DNA of 64,000 bases from a bacterium (GCA_030427705.1 JAUIBR010000001.1:1-64000); one strand, 5' to 3'. Positions 15,291 to 25,076 are shown, counted from the stretch's first letter. Notes: generated by a model not told the origin, from the sequence alone. Made by a program: numbers and translations.

Positions 15291-18143
15291 TCAATAGACG
15301 AATCGTTTGAGCTGTTCGTGAATCTGCTTGGCCTGTCCTTCTTCCAGCGAGTGTTCGGACAGTTGATAGACGTCCTTGCCTTTGTCATCGGTCGTTTTGT
15401 CCAAGACTTTCCAATCCACGAAAAGGCGAAGCGCGTTGAGGTAGGTCGGCTTCGACAAACTCTCGTGGAAGAGCACTCGCCCACGAAGGTAATCATTGCG
15501 GGCTCGAGTGAGCGCGCGTTCAACAATCTCACCGCCTTCCGTGGGTTTCTCAAGCTGCGGCAAAATACTGCCCACGATGGCGTAAGCCTCCAAGAAGGTC
15601 AGCACTAGCCGGCGGAAGAACGCCAATTCCGGTGGTGGACCCCATGCGATTTTGACCATGGTCTTGCCGTCTTCGCCCGCCTCTTGCGTCACCCAACCAC
15701 TGCTCTCGAAGTAGACTAGCGTGCGCATGAAGACGTTTTCAAACTCTGCGCGTTCTTCATAGATCCACTCGTACTTGAACAGTCGAGATAGGAAGAGCGT
15801 GGCGCTCATCAGCTCATCCAAATCGATGCGCTCCGCGCGGAACTTCGCGATTGCGGCGGCCAACAGCGCCTCCGGCACGAAATGGTGAACGATGTTGTTG
15901 CGATAGTACGAGAGGTCGTGGCGCGCCTCTTCCGGCACGCTGTAGAACACCTCGTCATCGAACTCACGGACGGTGACCTGGTTTGCCTTCTCGAACAGCT
16001 CCAACGCCCAATCCATTAGCGGAGCGACGGACTGTCCCATCGCCGCTTCGACGTCAAACTCGCCGGCTTCAAGCTGGCTCATACTGCGCTCTTCATCGCT
16101 GTCAGAGCGTTGACGTTCCAAAGACTCAATCAATCGGCCGCTCTCGGCCATGCGGTCTTCCAGCGTACGCGACATGCGAGCCATCTGACCGCGCCGTTGA
16201 AGGAAGTGCAGCAGGAACCCGACCTCGCCCAGGAAACGGGCGCGGTCGATACCTCGTCCTTCGTTGTTCAGAAGGATGGTTGCAGCAAGCGCGCTGGGCG
16301 TGACCGTGGTCACCTGGTTAATGTCGTAGATGACGCGGTGCGCGAGGCGCACATTGAGGTTTCGAAGCTGTTCTTCATCTTGGAGCGTGCGGTCGATATC
16401 GAACTTTTCCAAGTACTCTTCGAGGTCGATGGGGTCGTTGAACTCGACGTAGAGTCGACCGTACTTGGACGTCAGGAACTTTGGCGCTTTGAGCAATGCA
16501 CCCAATGATTCCTTTTCCTTCTCGCCGCCCAATAGCTCATCGCGATAGGCGCCCTCTTCGATAATCTTCTCGTAGCCCACCGAGATCGGAACGACCTTGA
16601 GCGCGTCCAAACGCCCGGATGCATATGCCCGGATCACCATATCCAACATCCCGTAGCGCGGCTTGATGAGCTTGCCTGTGCGGCTGCGGGTGCCTTCGAT
16701 GAAGAACTCAATCGGGTAGCCTTCTTCGAGCATGCGAATGACATACTCCCGGAACACCGCAGCATAGAGGTCGTCGCCTTTGAACGAGCGGCGCAGGAAA
16801 AACGCGCCCGAACGCCGAAACAGCGGCCCAAGTGGCCAGAACGAGAGGTTCACTCCGGCGGCGATGAGCGGTGGCGTCAGGCCGTATTTGTAGAAAAGAT
16901 AGGATAGAACCAGGTAGTCGATATGCGACTTGTGGCTCGGGATAAGGACGATATTGCTGTCTTTGGCGGCCTCGCGCAGTTTTGTTAGACCGTCTTCATC
17001 GACCTCGAAACCGTCGTAGATGCGGTACCAGACGAAGCTCAACAGACTCGAGAAGAGCTTGATGACAAGCAAGTTGGGGTCGGCCGCGATCTCTTCAAAA
17101 TTCGCGCGCGCCCGCTTTGTGACCTCTTCTTCGCCAACGCCTTCTTCAGTCGCGATGTCCTTGATGACTTTCGCGAGCTCAGGGCGGTGCAACATGTCCC
17201 GCCAGACCTTGTGGGCTTCTTCACCCGTTGGGCCAAGAATGACGCGCTCTTCCGAGGCAAGCGTTTCCAAGAGATTCTGGCGAAGCATCTCGGATGCATC
17301 GGCAGAGTCGGCGCTTGGATACTCGCGAAGGAAGTCCTTCAAATTCACGGGTGTCGAGACCTGCACCACAGGTTGACCGAACTTCAAGAAGCTCTGCCAG
17401 AACGCTTGCACGAAGTTCACGAGCTTTCGGAAGAATCCAGGCGACTGTGCAGTGCCGAAGATATCGTCGAGCAGTGTGGGATGCTTCGAGTCGGGGCGCT
17501 TCTCCCAAACCAGGAGCAGCGGAGCCACGATGACAGGTGCCTCGGACTTACGCTGCGCGCGGATCATTCGATAGAGGTACTTCTGGCTGTATTCGACGTT
17601 CTCGTTGCCGGTGGCTTTCGGCTGCTCGAGGAAGATGAAGACCGACTCGCCGTGTGTGACCAAAGACTGAAGGAGTTCCTCAGGTTTTGTGGACGACTTG
17701 GGCGTCAGGAAACTCGCCAACCAACCGAACATGGTGCGGAAGAAGATGGTCCGTGGGCCATTGCTAAAGCGAGCTTTCGGCAGTTCGTGATTCTGAAACG
17801 CCCAGTTGAAATATAGGTAATCCAAAAGGCTGCGCGAGCGCATGACGTAGACGACGGTGCCCTGGCACGAAGCGTCGTTCAGCTTGTCGATATTGCGTTG
17901 GTCGAACTGAACGTGTGCGAACAGAAAGCGCGCAAGCGCAGTGATGATGCGGTCAAACCGCTCCAACATCGCTGTTGGATGTGGTTTGCTCACCCATCGT
18001 TGTGCCAGTTCAGAGCGGCGCTTCTTAAGCGCAGGGTCCTCGACCTCAGAGGGCTCTGCCCCGAGACCGGTGTTTTCCCATGGAATCAGCTCCTCTTCGG
18101 GTTCTTCCGGCAGAGGAACGTCAGGCTGTGGTTCGCTAGCCAT
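15291..18143 (-). CDS. plsB: glycerol-3-phosphate 1-O-acyltransferase
   Basis: 950 residues, in the size range of PlsB (about 800-950). The four acyltransferase blocks are visible: IPSHKSHIDYLVLSYLF (HxxxxD catalytic motif), GAFFLRRSFKGD, FFIEGTRSRTGK (glycerol-3-phosphate binding) and KVVPISVGYEKI. It acylates sn-glycerol-3-phosphate at position 1, the first step of phospholipid synthesis, at the inner membrane. It begins 32 bases after the RNase G gene on the same strand and is probably cotranscribed with it. The ~120-residue N-terminal extension and the long C-terminal domain follow the bacterial PlsB pattern. Confidence 0.93.
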   Translation of the reverse strand: MASEPQPDVPLPEEPEEELIPWENTGLGAEPSEVEDPALKKRRSELAQRWVSKPHPTAMLERFDRIITALARFLFAHVQFDQRNIDKLNDASCQGTVVYVMRSRSLLDYLYFNWAFQNHELPKARFSNGPRTIFFRTMFGWLASFLTPKSSTKPEELLQSLVTHGESVFIFLEQPKATGNENVEYSQKYLYRMIRAQRKSEAPVIVAPLLLVWEKRPDSKHPTLLDDIFGTAQSPGFFRKLVNFVQAFWQSFLKFGQPVVQVSTPVNLKDFLREYPSADSADASEMLRQNLLETLASEERVILGPTGEEAHKVWRDMLHRPELAKVIKDIATEEGVGEEEVTKRARANFEEIAADPNLLVIKLFSSLLSFVWYRIYDGFEVDEDGLTKLREAAKDSNIVLIPSHKSHIDYLVLSYLFYKYGLTPPLIAAGVNLSFWPLGPLFRRSGAFFLRRSFKGDDLYAAVFREYVIRMLEEGYPIEFFIEGTRSRTGKLIKPRYGMLDMVIRAYASGRLDALKVVPISVGYEKIIEEGAYRDELLGGEKEKESLGALLKAPKFLTSKYGRLYVEFNDPIDLEEYLEKFDIDRTLQDEEQLRNLNVRLAHRVIYDINQVTTVTPSALAATILLNNEGRGIDRARFLGEVGFLLHFLQRRGQMARMSRTLEDRMAESGRLIESLERQRSDSDEERSMSQLEAGEFDVEAAMGQSVAPLMDWALELFEKANQVTVREFDDEVFYSVPEEARHDLSYYRNNIVHHFVPEALLAAAIAKFRAERIDLDELMSATLFLSRLFKYEWIYEERAEFENVFMRTLVYFESSGWVTQEAGEDGKTMVKIAWGPPPELAFFRRLVLTFLEAYAIVGSILPQLEKPTEGGEIVERALTRARNDYLRGRVLFHESLSKPTYLNALRLFVDWKVLDKTTDDKGKDVYQLSEHSLEEGQAKQIHEQLKRFVY

Positions 18144-18175
18144 GCTATCTAGTTATAGCGCCGAAAAGCGAAGCC

Positions 18176-19678
18176 TCAAGCTTGTTCAAGCTGAAACGTC
18201 TCTATGTGGTTGTTTGGCATCGACTTTAGCTTGATCGTTTTTTCGAACTGCGACTCAAGCTCTTGGATGGCCTTTTTCTCGGAGTGGCGTAAGTAGTCGA
18301 CCACTGGCGATGCGGCTTTGACCAAGACGGTCTTCTTCCCCATCACCGGTGCCTCGCGCTTGATTTCGCGCAACACTTCATAGGCCACTGTCTCGCGCGA
18401 CTTCACGTAACCGGTGCCGTTACAGGTCGGACATGCTTCGCACAGGAATTGGTGAATCGACTCTTTGACGCGTTTTCGCGTCATCTCAACCAGTCCGAAC
18501 TCACTGATGGCCAGGGCATTGGTGGTCGCTCGGTCGCGCTGCAGCGCTTTCTCGAGATGGCGGTAGACCTTCTCGCGGTGGCGAGCGTCTTCCATGTCGA
18601 TGAAGTCGATGATGATAAGACCACCGATATTGCGCAGACGGAGTTGGTAGACGACCTCATCGACCGCTTCCAGATTGGTCTTCAGGATCGTTTGTTCGAG
18701 CGATGTGTTGCCACGTCCGACGAACTTGCCGGTGTTGACGTCAATCGCGGTCAAGGCTTCAGCACCATCGATGACGATGTGCCCGCCGGAGGCGAGGTCT
18801 ACTTTGCGAGAGATGGCCGTGCGGATTTCCGCTTCGATGCCATAGGCGTCGAAGATCGGCTCTTCACTCTCGAACAGCTGAATCTCGCCCTCAAAACCGG
18901 GAATGTACTTAGAGACAAACTTCTCAACCCGCTCTTTATCGCGCGGATCGTCCAGAATGATGGCATCGATATCGACGGCAACAAGGTCGCGTACCGCGCG
19001 GATGACGAGGTCCGACTCTTCGTACAGAAGATACGGGGCTTTGACGCGATTGTGCTTCTCGACGATGTCCGTCCAGAGGCTAATCAACCCTTCCATGTCC
19101 TTGCGCAGCTTCTGCTCGTCAACGCGCGCAGAGTTCGTGCGAACGATGAAGCCGGTTCCCTTTGGTCGTGCATCTTCAACGATCTTACGAAGGCGCCGAC
19201 GTTCTTTGTCGGAACCGATTCGCTTTGAGATGCCGATATGCGAGACGGTCGGCATGAACACAACGTAGCGGCCCGGAAGCGAGATATGGCTGGTGAGGCG
19301 TGCGCCCTTGGTTCCGATGGGTTCCTTGGCGACCTGAACCAGAATCTCCTGACCCTTCTTCAACGAGTCTTCGATGTTCGCGCGTTGCTTGCCGCGGCCT
19401 TTGGGCATCGGCGTATCGCTGTCGTCATCGTAGAGTGCAAAGTCGTCTTCGAAGTCGTAGACATCGCTAGCGTGCAGGAACCCAGCACGTTCATGGGCGA
19501 TATCTACGAACGATGCCTGCATCCCAGGCAGGACATTCGTGATGCGGCCTTTGTAGAGGTTTCCGACAATACCACGATCGCGCTTACGCTCGATGTGGAG
19601 CTCGCTGATGATTCCATCTTCAACGAGCGCGACACGGATCTCGGAGCTGGTCGAGTTGACCACGAGAACGTTCGACAT
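18176..19678 (-). CDS. rng: Rne/Rng-family endoribonuclease (RNase G)
   Basis: 500 residues, the length of RNase G rather than RNase E. An N-terminal S1 RNA-binding domain (about 37-120, with GNLYKGRITNVLPGMQASFVDI) is followed by the catalytic region with DVNTGKFVGRGN and IIIDFIDMED, whose aspartates bind Mg2+. The zinc-link CPTCNGTG lies near residues 408-415. It cleaves single-stranded A/U-rich RNA with 5'-monophosphate preference and acts in rRNA maturation and mRNA decay. There is no RNase E-like scaffold tail. It precedes plsB in a likely operon. Confidence 0.95.
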   Translation of the reverse strand: MSNVLVVNSTSSEIRVALVEDGIISELHIERKRDRGIVGNLYKGRITNVLPGMQASFVDIAHERAGFLHASDVYDFEDDFALYDDDSDTPMPKGRGKQRANIEDSLKKGQEILVQVAKEPIGTKGARLTSHISLPGRYVVFMPTVSHIGISKRIGSDKERRRLRKIVEDARPKGTGFIVRTNSARVDEQKLRKDMEGLISLWTDIVEKHNRVKAPYLLYEESDLVIRAVRDLVAVDIDAIILDDPRDKERVEKFVSKYIPGFEGEIQLFESEEPIFDAYGIEAEIRTAISRKVDLASGGHIVIDGAEALTAIDVNTGKFVGRGNTSLEQTILKTNLEAVDEVVYQLRLRNIGGLIIIDFIDMEDARHREKVYRHLEKALQRDRATTNALAISEFGLVEMTRKRVKESIHQFLCEACPTCNGTGYVKSRETVAYEVLREIKREAPVMGKKTVLVKAASPVVDYLRHSEKKAIQELESQFEKTIKLKSMPNNHIETFQLEQA

Positions 19679-19829
19679 AAATTTTCACCACACAAGACGC
19701 CAGATCCAACACGGCCCACGTTCCGAAATTCATCGGTTCATGGTCCCGTATTCGTTTCTCAACGACTTGCCTAAATCTTTTAAAACTGTGTGAAGACCGC
19801 GTATCACGTGGACTTCGAATATCTTCTAA

Positions 19830-19844
19830 GGCAGGAGACCTGCC
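19830..19844. other. small hairpin in the rng/kinase gap
   Basis: GGCAGG and CCTGCC pair around AGA. The 261-base gap between the rng start (19678) and the kinase stop (19940) holds this hairpin, a weaker one near 19862-19881, and presumably the rng promoter. Neither hairpin has a T-run, so I do not call a terminator. Confidence 0.3.
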
Positions 19845-19939
19845 ATTAATTCCTTAGTTCTCCAGATGGATTTCCACCTGAACGAGCCTATTTGGCGCGG
19901 AAACTATCACACGCGTATGAAAAAAGGAATCGTGGCGGA

Positions 19940-22048
19940 TTAGGCCATGGCGAGTTCGCGCTGCAGGTCGACGCCGTGCAGCTCACCGTCGACCGAGAAG
20001 TAGCCGACGAGCTCATTATCAGCCGTGAAGCCAATCGTGCTCAAGGTATTGATGTCATCCTTGATGTACATCATGCGCTGACCGTTGAGCACCATGTGCA
20101 GCGCGATGGTCTGGTCTTCCAGCAATAGCGCGATGAGGTGACCATCGTTCGAAAATGCCATGTCGATGACAGGCTGCGAGGTCGAGAACCGAACGAAGTG
20201 CGTACGGGGCGCAGACGTATTGAAGATCTCGGTCTCTTTGTGTTTGCGCGAGACGGCAAACATATTGCCTTGTCGATTCGCCGCCAGCGATACAACGCCA
20301 GGCCCATCTTGGACGCGCGTCCACGAATCGTCACCCTTCGCCGTGCGGCACATGTACACACGCCCTGAGTCAGATCCAGCAACGTAGAACGACCCGGTTC
20401 CATCGGCGGTTAATGCAGTGATGGAGGCTTGGCGGATGTCCGAGAAAACTTCCCGCTTCTCTTCTGATGCCGACACCTTGGTGATGACGCCGTTCTCATG
20501 CCCAACTAGCGCGAATTCCGAGCCGAGGCATGCGACGGAGGTCACCTTGGCTTTGCTGGTGGCTGCGTCGGTGACGCCGTCCTTGTTTCCGACCTGAATG
20601 TTCCCGTCGCGGTCCACAAGCGCAAAATTCTCTTCGAAGTCCAGGGAAGCGAATGTCAGAGGTGCTTTCAGTTTCACCCCGACTTTGAACACGCCAGTGT
20701 TCGAAGCGACGATTTTGTCGAATGACGGTCGCTTCATCTCCTCGCTGGCCGAATCCTTGACCATCCGGCGCACGGTATTCCGAGAAGGGTTTCGCTTGAA
20801 GATTGCTGCTTTGGGTCCGGTCTTGTCGCGGTCAGAAGACACGAGGAACGAGCCGCTGCCCTTGCGCTCACGCTCAGTGGCTTGATGAAACTCGGATTCA
20901 GAACTTTCAGCCCCGGCGCTGCGCATCTCGGGTTTCTTTACCGCTGGACGCCCTCCAGTTTGGCGGGCTTCCTTCTCGATCGGATCGAGCTCAGCAGAGT
21001 CGTTGCCTTCGTCTTTTGGCTCTAGCTTGCCACTCTGAATGAGGTGGTCGATGCGACGGATGACCTCAGCCAGAGTCTGTGGTCGATTGGTTGGGCTCTT
21101 TGCCAACATGCTGTCGACCAAGTCTTCAAGTTCCGCCGGGAAACCAGCCGTAGGTTTCTTCTCGCGAATCTTTTTGGCAGGCGTGCGAACATGCGCGCGC
21201 AAAATCTCGTAGACGTTGTCGCTCTCGAACGGCGGGCTGCCAGTGAGCAGGAAGTAGAAGATCGCGCCCAAGCTGTAGATATCGCTGCGGCGGTCGACAT
21301 CGCCGGCCATCGCTTGCTCGGGGCTGGCATAAAGCGGTGTTCCCAGGAACCCTTTGGTCATCGAGACACCGTCGTCCATGCGAACAATGCCGAAGTCCAA
21401 GATGTGCACGAAGTCATCACCCGCAGGCATGATTTCGAGCATGATGTTCTCGGGTTTGAGGTCGCGGTGGATCATTCCCGCTTCGTGCGCTTCGTGTACG
21501 CCGTTTGCGATCTGACGCAGGTTCTTGGTCGCACGCAATACCGACATCGCACCGCCTTTTCGCACGACGTCTTCCAACGTATCGCCCGAGATGAAGTCCA
21601 TCACGATACCTACGAAATTGTCGTAGAGCTCGATGACTTCGTAGAACGGCACAACGTGTGGGTTTCGCAAGCGGCTAATCGCTTCGATCTCACGGTGGAG
21701 ACGGGCACGAATCTGCTCTGGGTCAACACCGGCAGGGCTCTGCTTGAAGTTGATAATCTTGATCGCGAATTCGCGTGAGATCGCCAGGGATTCAGCACTG
21801 TAGACCGAGCCAGATGCACCCTGTCCGACCAAGCGGGTGATCAGGTAGCGCGAATCGAGTACGCGTCCAACCCACGGGTCAAAGCCGTCCTGGATGGTAG
21901 ACCAACCGCCTTCAGGCGCGGGACTGCCGCAATGCATGCAGGTCTCGTCCTCGGGGTAGGTCACCGACGTGCAGGACTTGCAATAATGCCCTGGCAAGCG
22001 GCTGGCGTACTCCCTGCGCCGGCGGTCGATTGTTTCTCGATCTACCAA
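19940..22048 (-). CDS. Ser/Thr protein kinase with zinc ribbon and C-terminal beta-propeller-like domain
   Basis: 702 residues. Cysteines 23, 26, 37 and 40 form a zinc ribbon. The Hanks-type kinase domain (about 68-335) has VGQGASGSVYSA, FAIKIINF (Lys97), IHRDLKPENIML, LDFGIVR and GTPLYASPEQAM, so it should be active. A charged linker (about 345-440) follows. The C-terminal ~260 residues contain about six WD40/PQQ-like blades (such as DGTGSFYVAGSDSGRVYM). No transmembrane helix is evident, so the propeller is probably cytoplasmic and binds a partner or substrate. The gene stands alone. Confidence 0.9.
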   Translation of the reverse strand: MVDRETIDRRRREYASRLPGHYCKSCTSVTYPEDETCMHCGSPAPEGGWSTIQDGFDPWVGRVLDSRYLITRLVGQGASGSVYSAESLAISREFAIKIINFKQSPAGVDPEQIRARLHREIEAISRLRNPHVVPFYEVIELYDNFVGIVMDFISGDTLEDVVRKGGAMSVLRATKNLRQIANGVHEAHEAGMIHRDLKPENIMLEIMPAGDDFVHILDFGIVRMDDGVSMTKGFLGTPLYASPEQAMAGDVDRRSDIYSLGAIFYFLLTGSPPFESDNVYEILRAHVRTPAKKIREKKPTAGFPAELEDLVDSMLAKSPTNRPQTLAEVIRRIDHLIQSGKLEPKDEGNDSAELDPIEKEARQTGGRPAVKKPEMRSAGAESSESEFHQATERERKGSGSFLVSSDRDKTGPKAAIFKRNPSRNTVRRMVKDSASEEMKRPSFDKIVASNTGVFKVGVKLKAPLTFASLDFEENFALVDRDGNIQVGNKDGVTDAATSKAKVTSVACLGSEFALVGHENGVITKVSASEEKREVFSDIRQASITALTADGTGSFYVAGSDSGRVYMCRTAKGDDSWTRVQDGPGVVSLAANRQGNMFAVSRKHKETEIFNTSAPRTHFVRFSTSQPVIDMAFSNDGHLIALLLEDQTIALHMVLNGQRMMYIKDDINTLSTIGFTADNELVGYFSVDGELHGVDLQRELAMA

Positions 22049-22221
22049 AGTTCGTCCCTAGTTGGGTGAGTTACCCTGTCTTCAGTATTGGTCGCAGTGG
22101 ATATCAGACCAACCTACTGAGATCAAAGGGTAACTTGCCCCGATACCCTTCTCCCGAGTGACTAATAAGACGATAGTACCGAAATCACACCGCGTTGGCA
22201 CCTGAATTCGGCGCAAAAAGA

Positions 22222-22248
22222 AACGCCGTCAGCGAGGCTGACGGCGTT
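22222..22248 (-). terminator. rho-independent terminator of the vWA lipoprotein gene
   Basis: A perfect 12-bp stem (AACGCCGTCAGC with GCTGACGGCGTT) and a 3-base loop. In minus-strand RNA it is followed by TCTTTTTGC. It lies about 28 bases past the stop at 22277. Confidence 0.88.
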
Positions 22249-22276
22249 GAAAAAGGCTCTACCTGTTCGAAATGAA

Positions 22277-24124
22277 CTACTGGACGAGATCCGCGGTCTG
22301 CGACGTCAAGCTGTTGTAGCGAAGCTGAATCTCAGCACCAGCCAGGACACGTTGTGCTTCAAGCTCGTCTTCCCACAGGAACTTCACACCAGGAAGCCCA
22401 CTTGGGCATGGGTCGATTCGGTACCGATCTTCCGAAATGACACAGCCATCAGGGAACGTTCGGTCACCGATGCTCTCTTCGATGCAGTAGCCCGTCGCAC
22501 GCAATTGCTCTTGGAGCTGAGCCGCTGGCAATGCCTGCGTGAGGCGTGCACGGAGCTGCAGTCCGCTGTTGCAATAGTAGCGTGCTGGGGTTTCATTCGT
22601 TCCAGTGTTGGGAACTTGCGTGCATTGACCTTCCCCGCGTCCATAAGGGAACGCTGGGCAGCTGGTGTCGTCTGGTCCAGTGCAAGGCAGAACTGGACGG
22701 TTGATGCATCCACCACCTGGATCGCTCAGGAATTCACCGATGGCTTGCAGGGCAGGACTGAAGTCACCATTACACATCCAACCCGTAAGCGGCACGTCAG
22801 CACCACCCTCTTCTGGTGGATAAAAGTTGTCCGCTGGGAAGGTACGCAGGAAGCGGTCGTAACGGTCGCCACTGAAGGCCTGGCCGAGCGTCGTCGCGCA
22901 GGTCGGCGCAACCTTCTCGAACTGATCGTTGGAGCATTGCTCTTCAGTCGGTACGGCGCCTTCATATCGGCGTGAGATACCGTGAATCGAGGCAACCAAA
23001 ACCTCGGATTCCGAGAAAGAATCTCCCAGGACTTTGCCCTTCGAGACGGCGAGGTTGGTCAGGAATTGTTCCTTAAGGTCTTCGACCGGGATAAGCGGCG
23101 AATTCTCATAGCCCTCTTTGTTGACGATCTCGCAGATATCACCGCCACATGCGCTAGTTGCGTTGAGTTCAGGCCGCGTCGGGTCGAAGTAGTCTTCGAG
23201 ATTCCGCGAACCCTCGTGCGAACAGTCGTTTTCGTCTGTGACGAAGACAAGGGCGAATCGCGAATCACGACGCAATAGGCCGTGATTGGGGGCTGATGGG
23301 TCGGTGGACTCACCTTCAAGTGCATCTTCAGCACCACCAGTGTTGGTTGGCGATACCGCTTCAACTGCGGCGACAAGACCAGTCTCAATACCGTAGCCGC
23401 GAGTACCAACGAGACTCATGCAGGAGAAGTCCGCCGACAGACGGTCGACATCAAGTGCACCCGTTGTCGTCTTGTAATCTTCGGACTTCAGGACTTTCGG
23501 GATGTTTCGGTATTGAGAAGCGTCGGGGAAGAGGTCGGCCGGCTCACACGCCGTGCCGCCACCACCGCAGCCCGCAGAAGCGATCGAGCAACCTGCTGGC
23601 ACGCCCAGAAGCGCACATTCAATCTCGTTGTCGCTCCAGTTAAATGCTGCTGCGTTCTGCGACTCCGTACAAGCGACGGCTGCTGCAATCGCGTCTCGAA
23701 TTGGGGTGTAGTCACCCGGAATCAACGCACCGTTTTCATCCACCGCCAACTGACAGCTCTGGTCGAACCCTGGAACCGGCTGCGGCGTTGCCTGCAGCAG
23801 ACCCGGTTGAGCGACAGGCTCAAGGGTGTAGTTCGGGTTCATGTCCGTCGTGGTGACACCGATGTGGAAGTCCAAGTTCGTCGCGTTCAATTCCTGAACG
23901 AAGAGCCGGAAGTTATCACGCAGGACCTTCTGCTCCTGACACATCGAACCGGAGTTATCGACCACCCAAAGGATGTCGATCTTCTCGCTACTTCCGACGC
24001 TGAACTTCTCTTGATATTCGACTGCGCCCTCTTTGTCGTTTTGCGACACAGGGTGCGTGTTGCAGCCCGCTGCCATCAAAGAGATAGCCGCGACACCAAT
24101 GCCTACACTGCGGAACACGTTCAT
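22277..24124 (-). CDS. von Willebrand factor A domain lipoprotein
   Basis: About 615 residues from ATG 24124, chosen because it gives MNVFRSVGIG... with a lipobox around AAGC (Cys21). The vWA domain starts near residue 50 with ILWVVDNSGSM, an intact MIDAS motif (DxSxS), and continues to about 330 with FALVFVTDENDCSHEG. Many paired cysteines suggest oxidative folding outside the cytoplasm. Such lipoproteins usually bind a protein partner or surface through a divalent metal; the ligand is unknown. A strong terminator follows. Confidence 0.88.
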   Translation of the reverse strand: MNVFRSVGIGVAAISLMAAGCNTHPVSQNDKEGAVEYQEKFSVGSSEKIDILWVVDNSGSMCQEQKVLRDNFRLFVQELNATNLDFHIGVTTTDMNPNYTLEPVAQPGLLQATPQPVPGFDQSCQLAVDENGALIPGDYTPIRDAIAAAVACTESQNAAAFNWSDNEIECALLGVPAGCSIASAGCGGGGTACEPADLFPDASQYRNIPKVLKSEDYKTTTGALDVDRLSADFSCMSLVGTRGYGIETGLVAAVEAVSPTNTGGAEDALEGESTDPSAPNHGLLRRDSRFALVFVTDENDCSHEGSRNLEDYFDPTRPELNATSACGGDICEIVNKEGYENSPLIPVEDLKEQFLTNLAVSKGKVLGDSFSESEVLVASIHGISRRYEGAVPTEEQCSNDQFEKVAPTCATTLGQAFSGDRYDRFLRTFPADNFYPPEEGGADVPLTGWMCNGDFSPALQAIGEFLSDPGGGCINRPVLPCTGPDDTSCPAFPYGRGEGQCTQVPNTGTNETPARYYCNSGLQLRARLTQALPAAQLQEQLRATGYCIEESIGDRTFPDGCVISEDRYRIDPCPSGLPGVKFLWEDELEAQRVLAGAEIQLRYNSLTSQTADLVQ

Positions 24125-24349
24125 TCTAATTTCCAATCCAAGTGGGATATTGAACTCTTGGGATTTTCTGTCCATTTCCAGACCTCACCGACGATACTCG
24201 CTGCGCCAATTTGAATCAACTTCGCTATCGCCGCTGAATCAACTACGCCCGACTGTTTTTGTTTCTCCGATTGTGAAAGTAACAGGTTCTTTTTCGGGAT
24301 CCAAGAGTTTTTGTAATTTTTTGTATAAAATATAAATCTGGTAGGGAAC

Positions 24350-24440
24350 GCGGTTCCAGCTTCGCGTTTCAGCTCCCTGCGTTCGCGTTTCAGGCATTGG
24401 CTTCGCCTCGCCCTTTCAGGCTTTGGCTTCGCCTCGCCGT
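24350..24440. repeat. short core/linker repeat array
   Basis: About four units share the linker CGTTTCAG or CCTTTCAGG. The cores vary but centre on a small GC arm around TTC: TTCCAGCTTCG, CTCCCTGCGTTCG, GCATTGGCTTCGCCTCG and GCTTTGGCTTCGCCTCG. The style matches the longer arrays at 25651-26020 and 56916-57171. Confidence 0.6.
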
Positions 24441-24581
24441 TGTGGTTTCATTTGTGATCCAACGCTGTGGGCGATTCGCAGTGGCTTCCAGCAATCAGCT
24501 TCCAGCTGTCAGCGGCGGCCGGGAGAACCGCAACAAATGGGCAAGATTCTAGTTAACAATGATAGTCAACGGTGAGTGGTG

Positions 24582-24732
24582 TCCACAGACGGCGCAGACG
24601 AAACACAGATGTGCACAGACATTCTTCAAGAGGGCATCAGGCAAGTCACAATTCTAGAGTTGTGAGGTGTTGAATGCCGTCGCAGAAGGAAACTTCTGTG
24701 TGATTCTGTGAACCGTCTGTGCCGTCTGTGGA
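24582..24732. repeat. 19-bp inverted repeat pair
   Basis: TCCACAGACGGCGCAGACG at 24582-24600 is the reverse complement, with one mismatch, of 24714-24732. The arms are 113 bases apart. Each arm contains a TCCACA word. Confidence 0.6.
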
Positions 24733-24831
24733 TACGGTAGTTCCCATTGGCTCCGATTCACCCAGCCAGAACTGAAAGCTGAATGCTGAGGGTGCGGTTT
24801 CATTTTTGATCATGGTGTGCGCCTTCGCGCA

Positions 24832-24840
24832 TGTGGATAA
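24832..24840 (-). promoter_or_regulatory. perfect DnaA-box nonamer
   Basis: TTATCCACA on the minus strand equals the consensus DnaA box. Near matches lie at 24727-24735 (GTATCCACA, one mismatch) and 24850-24858 (CAATCCACA, two mismatches), all on the same strand within 132 bases. Whether this is functional cannot be judged here: no dnaA or dnaN gene is present. Confidence 0.35.
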
Positions 24841-25050
24841 CATGGTTGTTGTGGATTGCGCGTTTTGGCCACCGAGGGGAACCGAGATCCGTGAGGCCCC
24901 ACCGAGATTTCTTTGTCGCAATCCGGTGGCGGGCCCGCATATGAGGCAGTGCGATAGGGCTGAAGTGAAGGTCCCACGCCGTCAGGCGTAGGAACCGTAG
25001 CGTTGGTCAGACCGAAGTAAGAGGCGGTGTGATGTCCGGGTGGAAATGAA

Positions 25051-25076
25051 AAAGGCCACCGGTTGGGGTGGCCTTT
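25051..25076 (-). terminator. stem-loop terminator after rpsR
   Basis: AAAGGCCACC pairs perfectly with GGTGGCCTTT around a 6-base loop, about 24 bases past the rpsR stop. In minus RNA it is followed by TTCATTT, a moderate U-run. Confidence 0.7.

Noticed and set aside
24880-25040. tRNA, tmRNA, RNase P RNA or SRP RNA in the gene-free block
   Set aside because: None of the conserved segments of these RNAs is present; only a small hairpin and GC-rich sequence can be seen.
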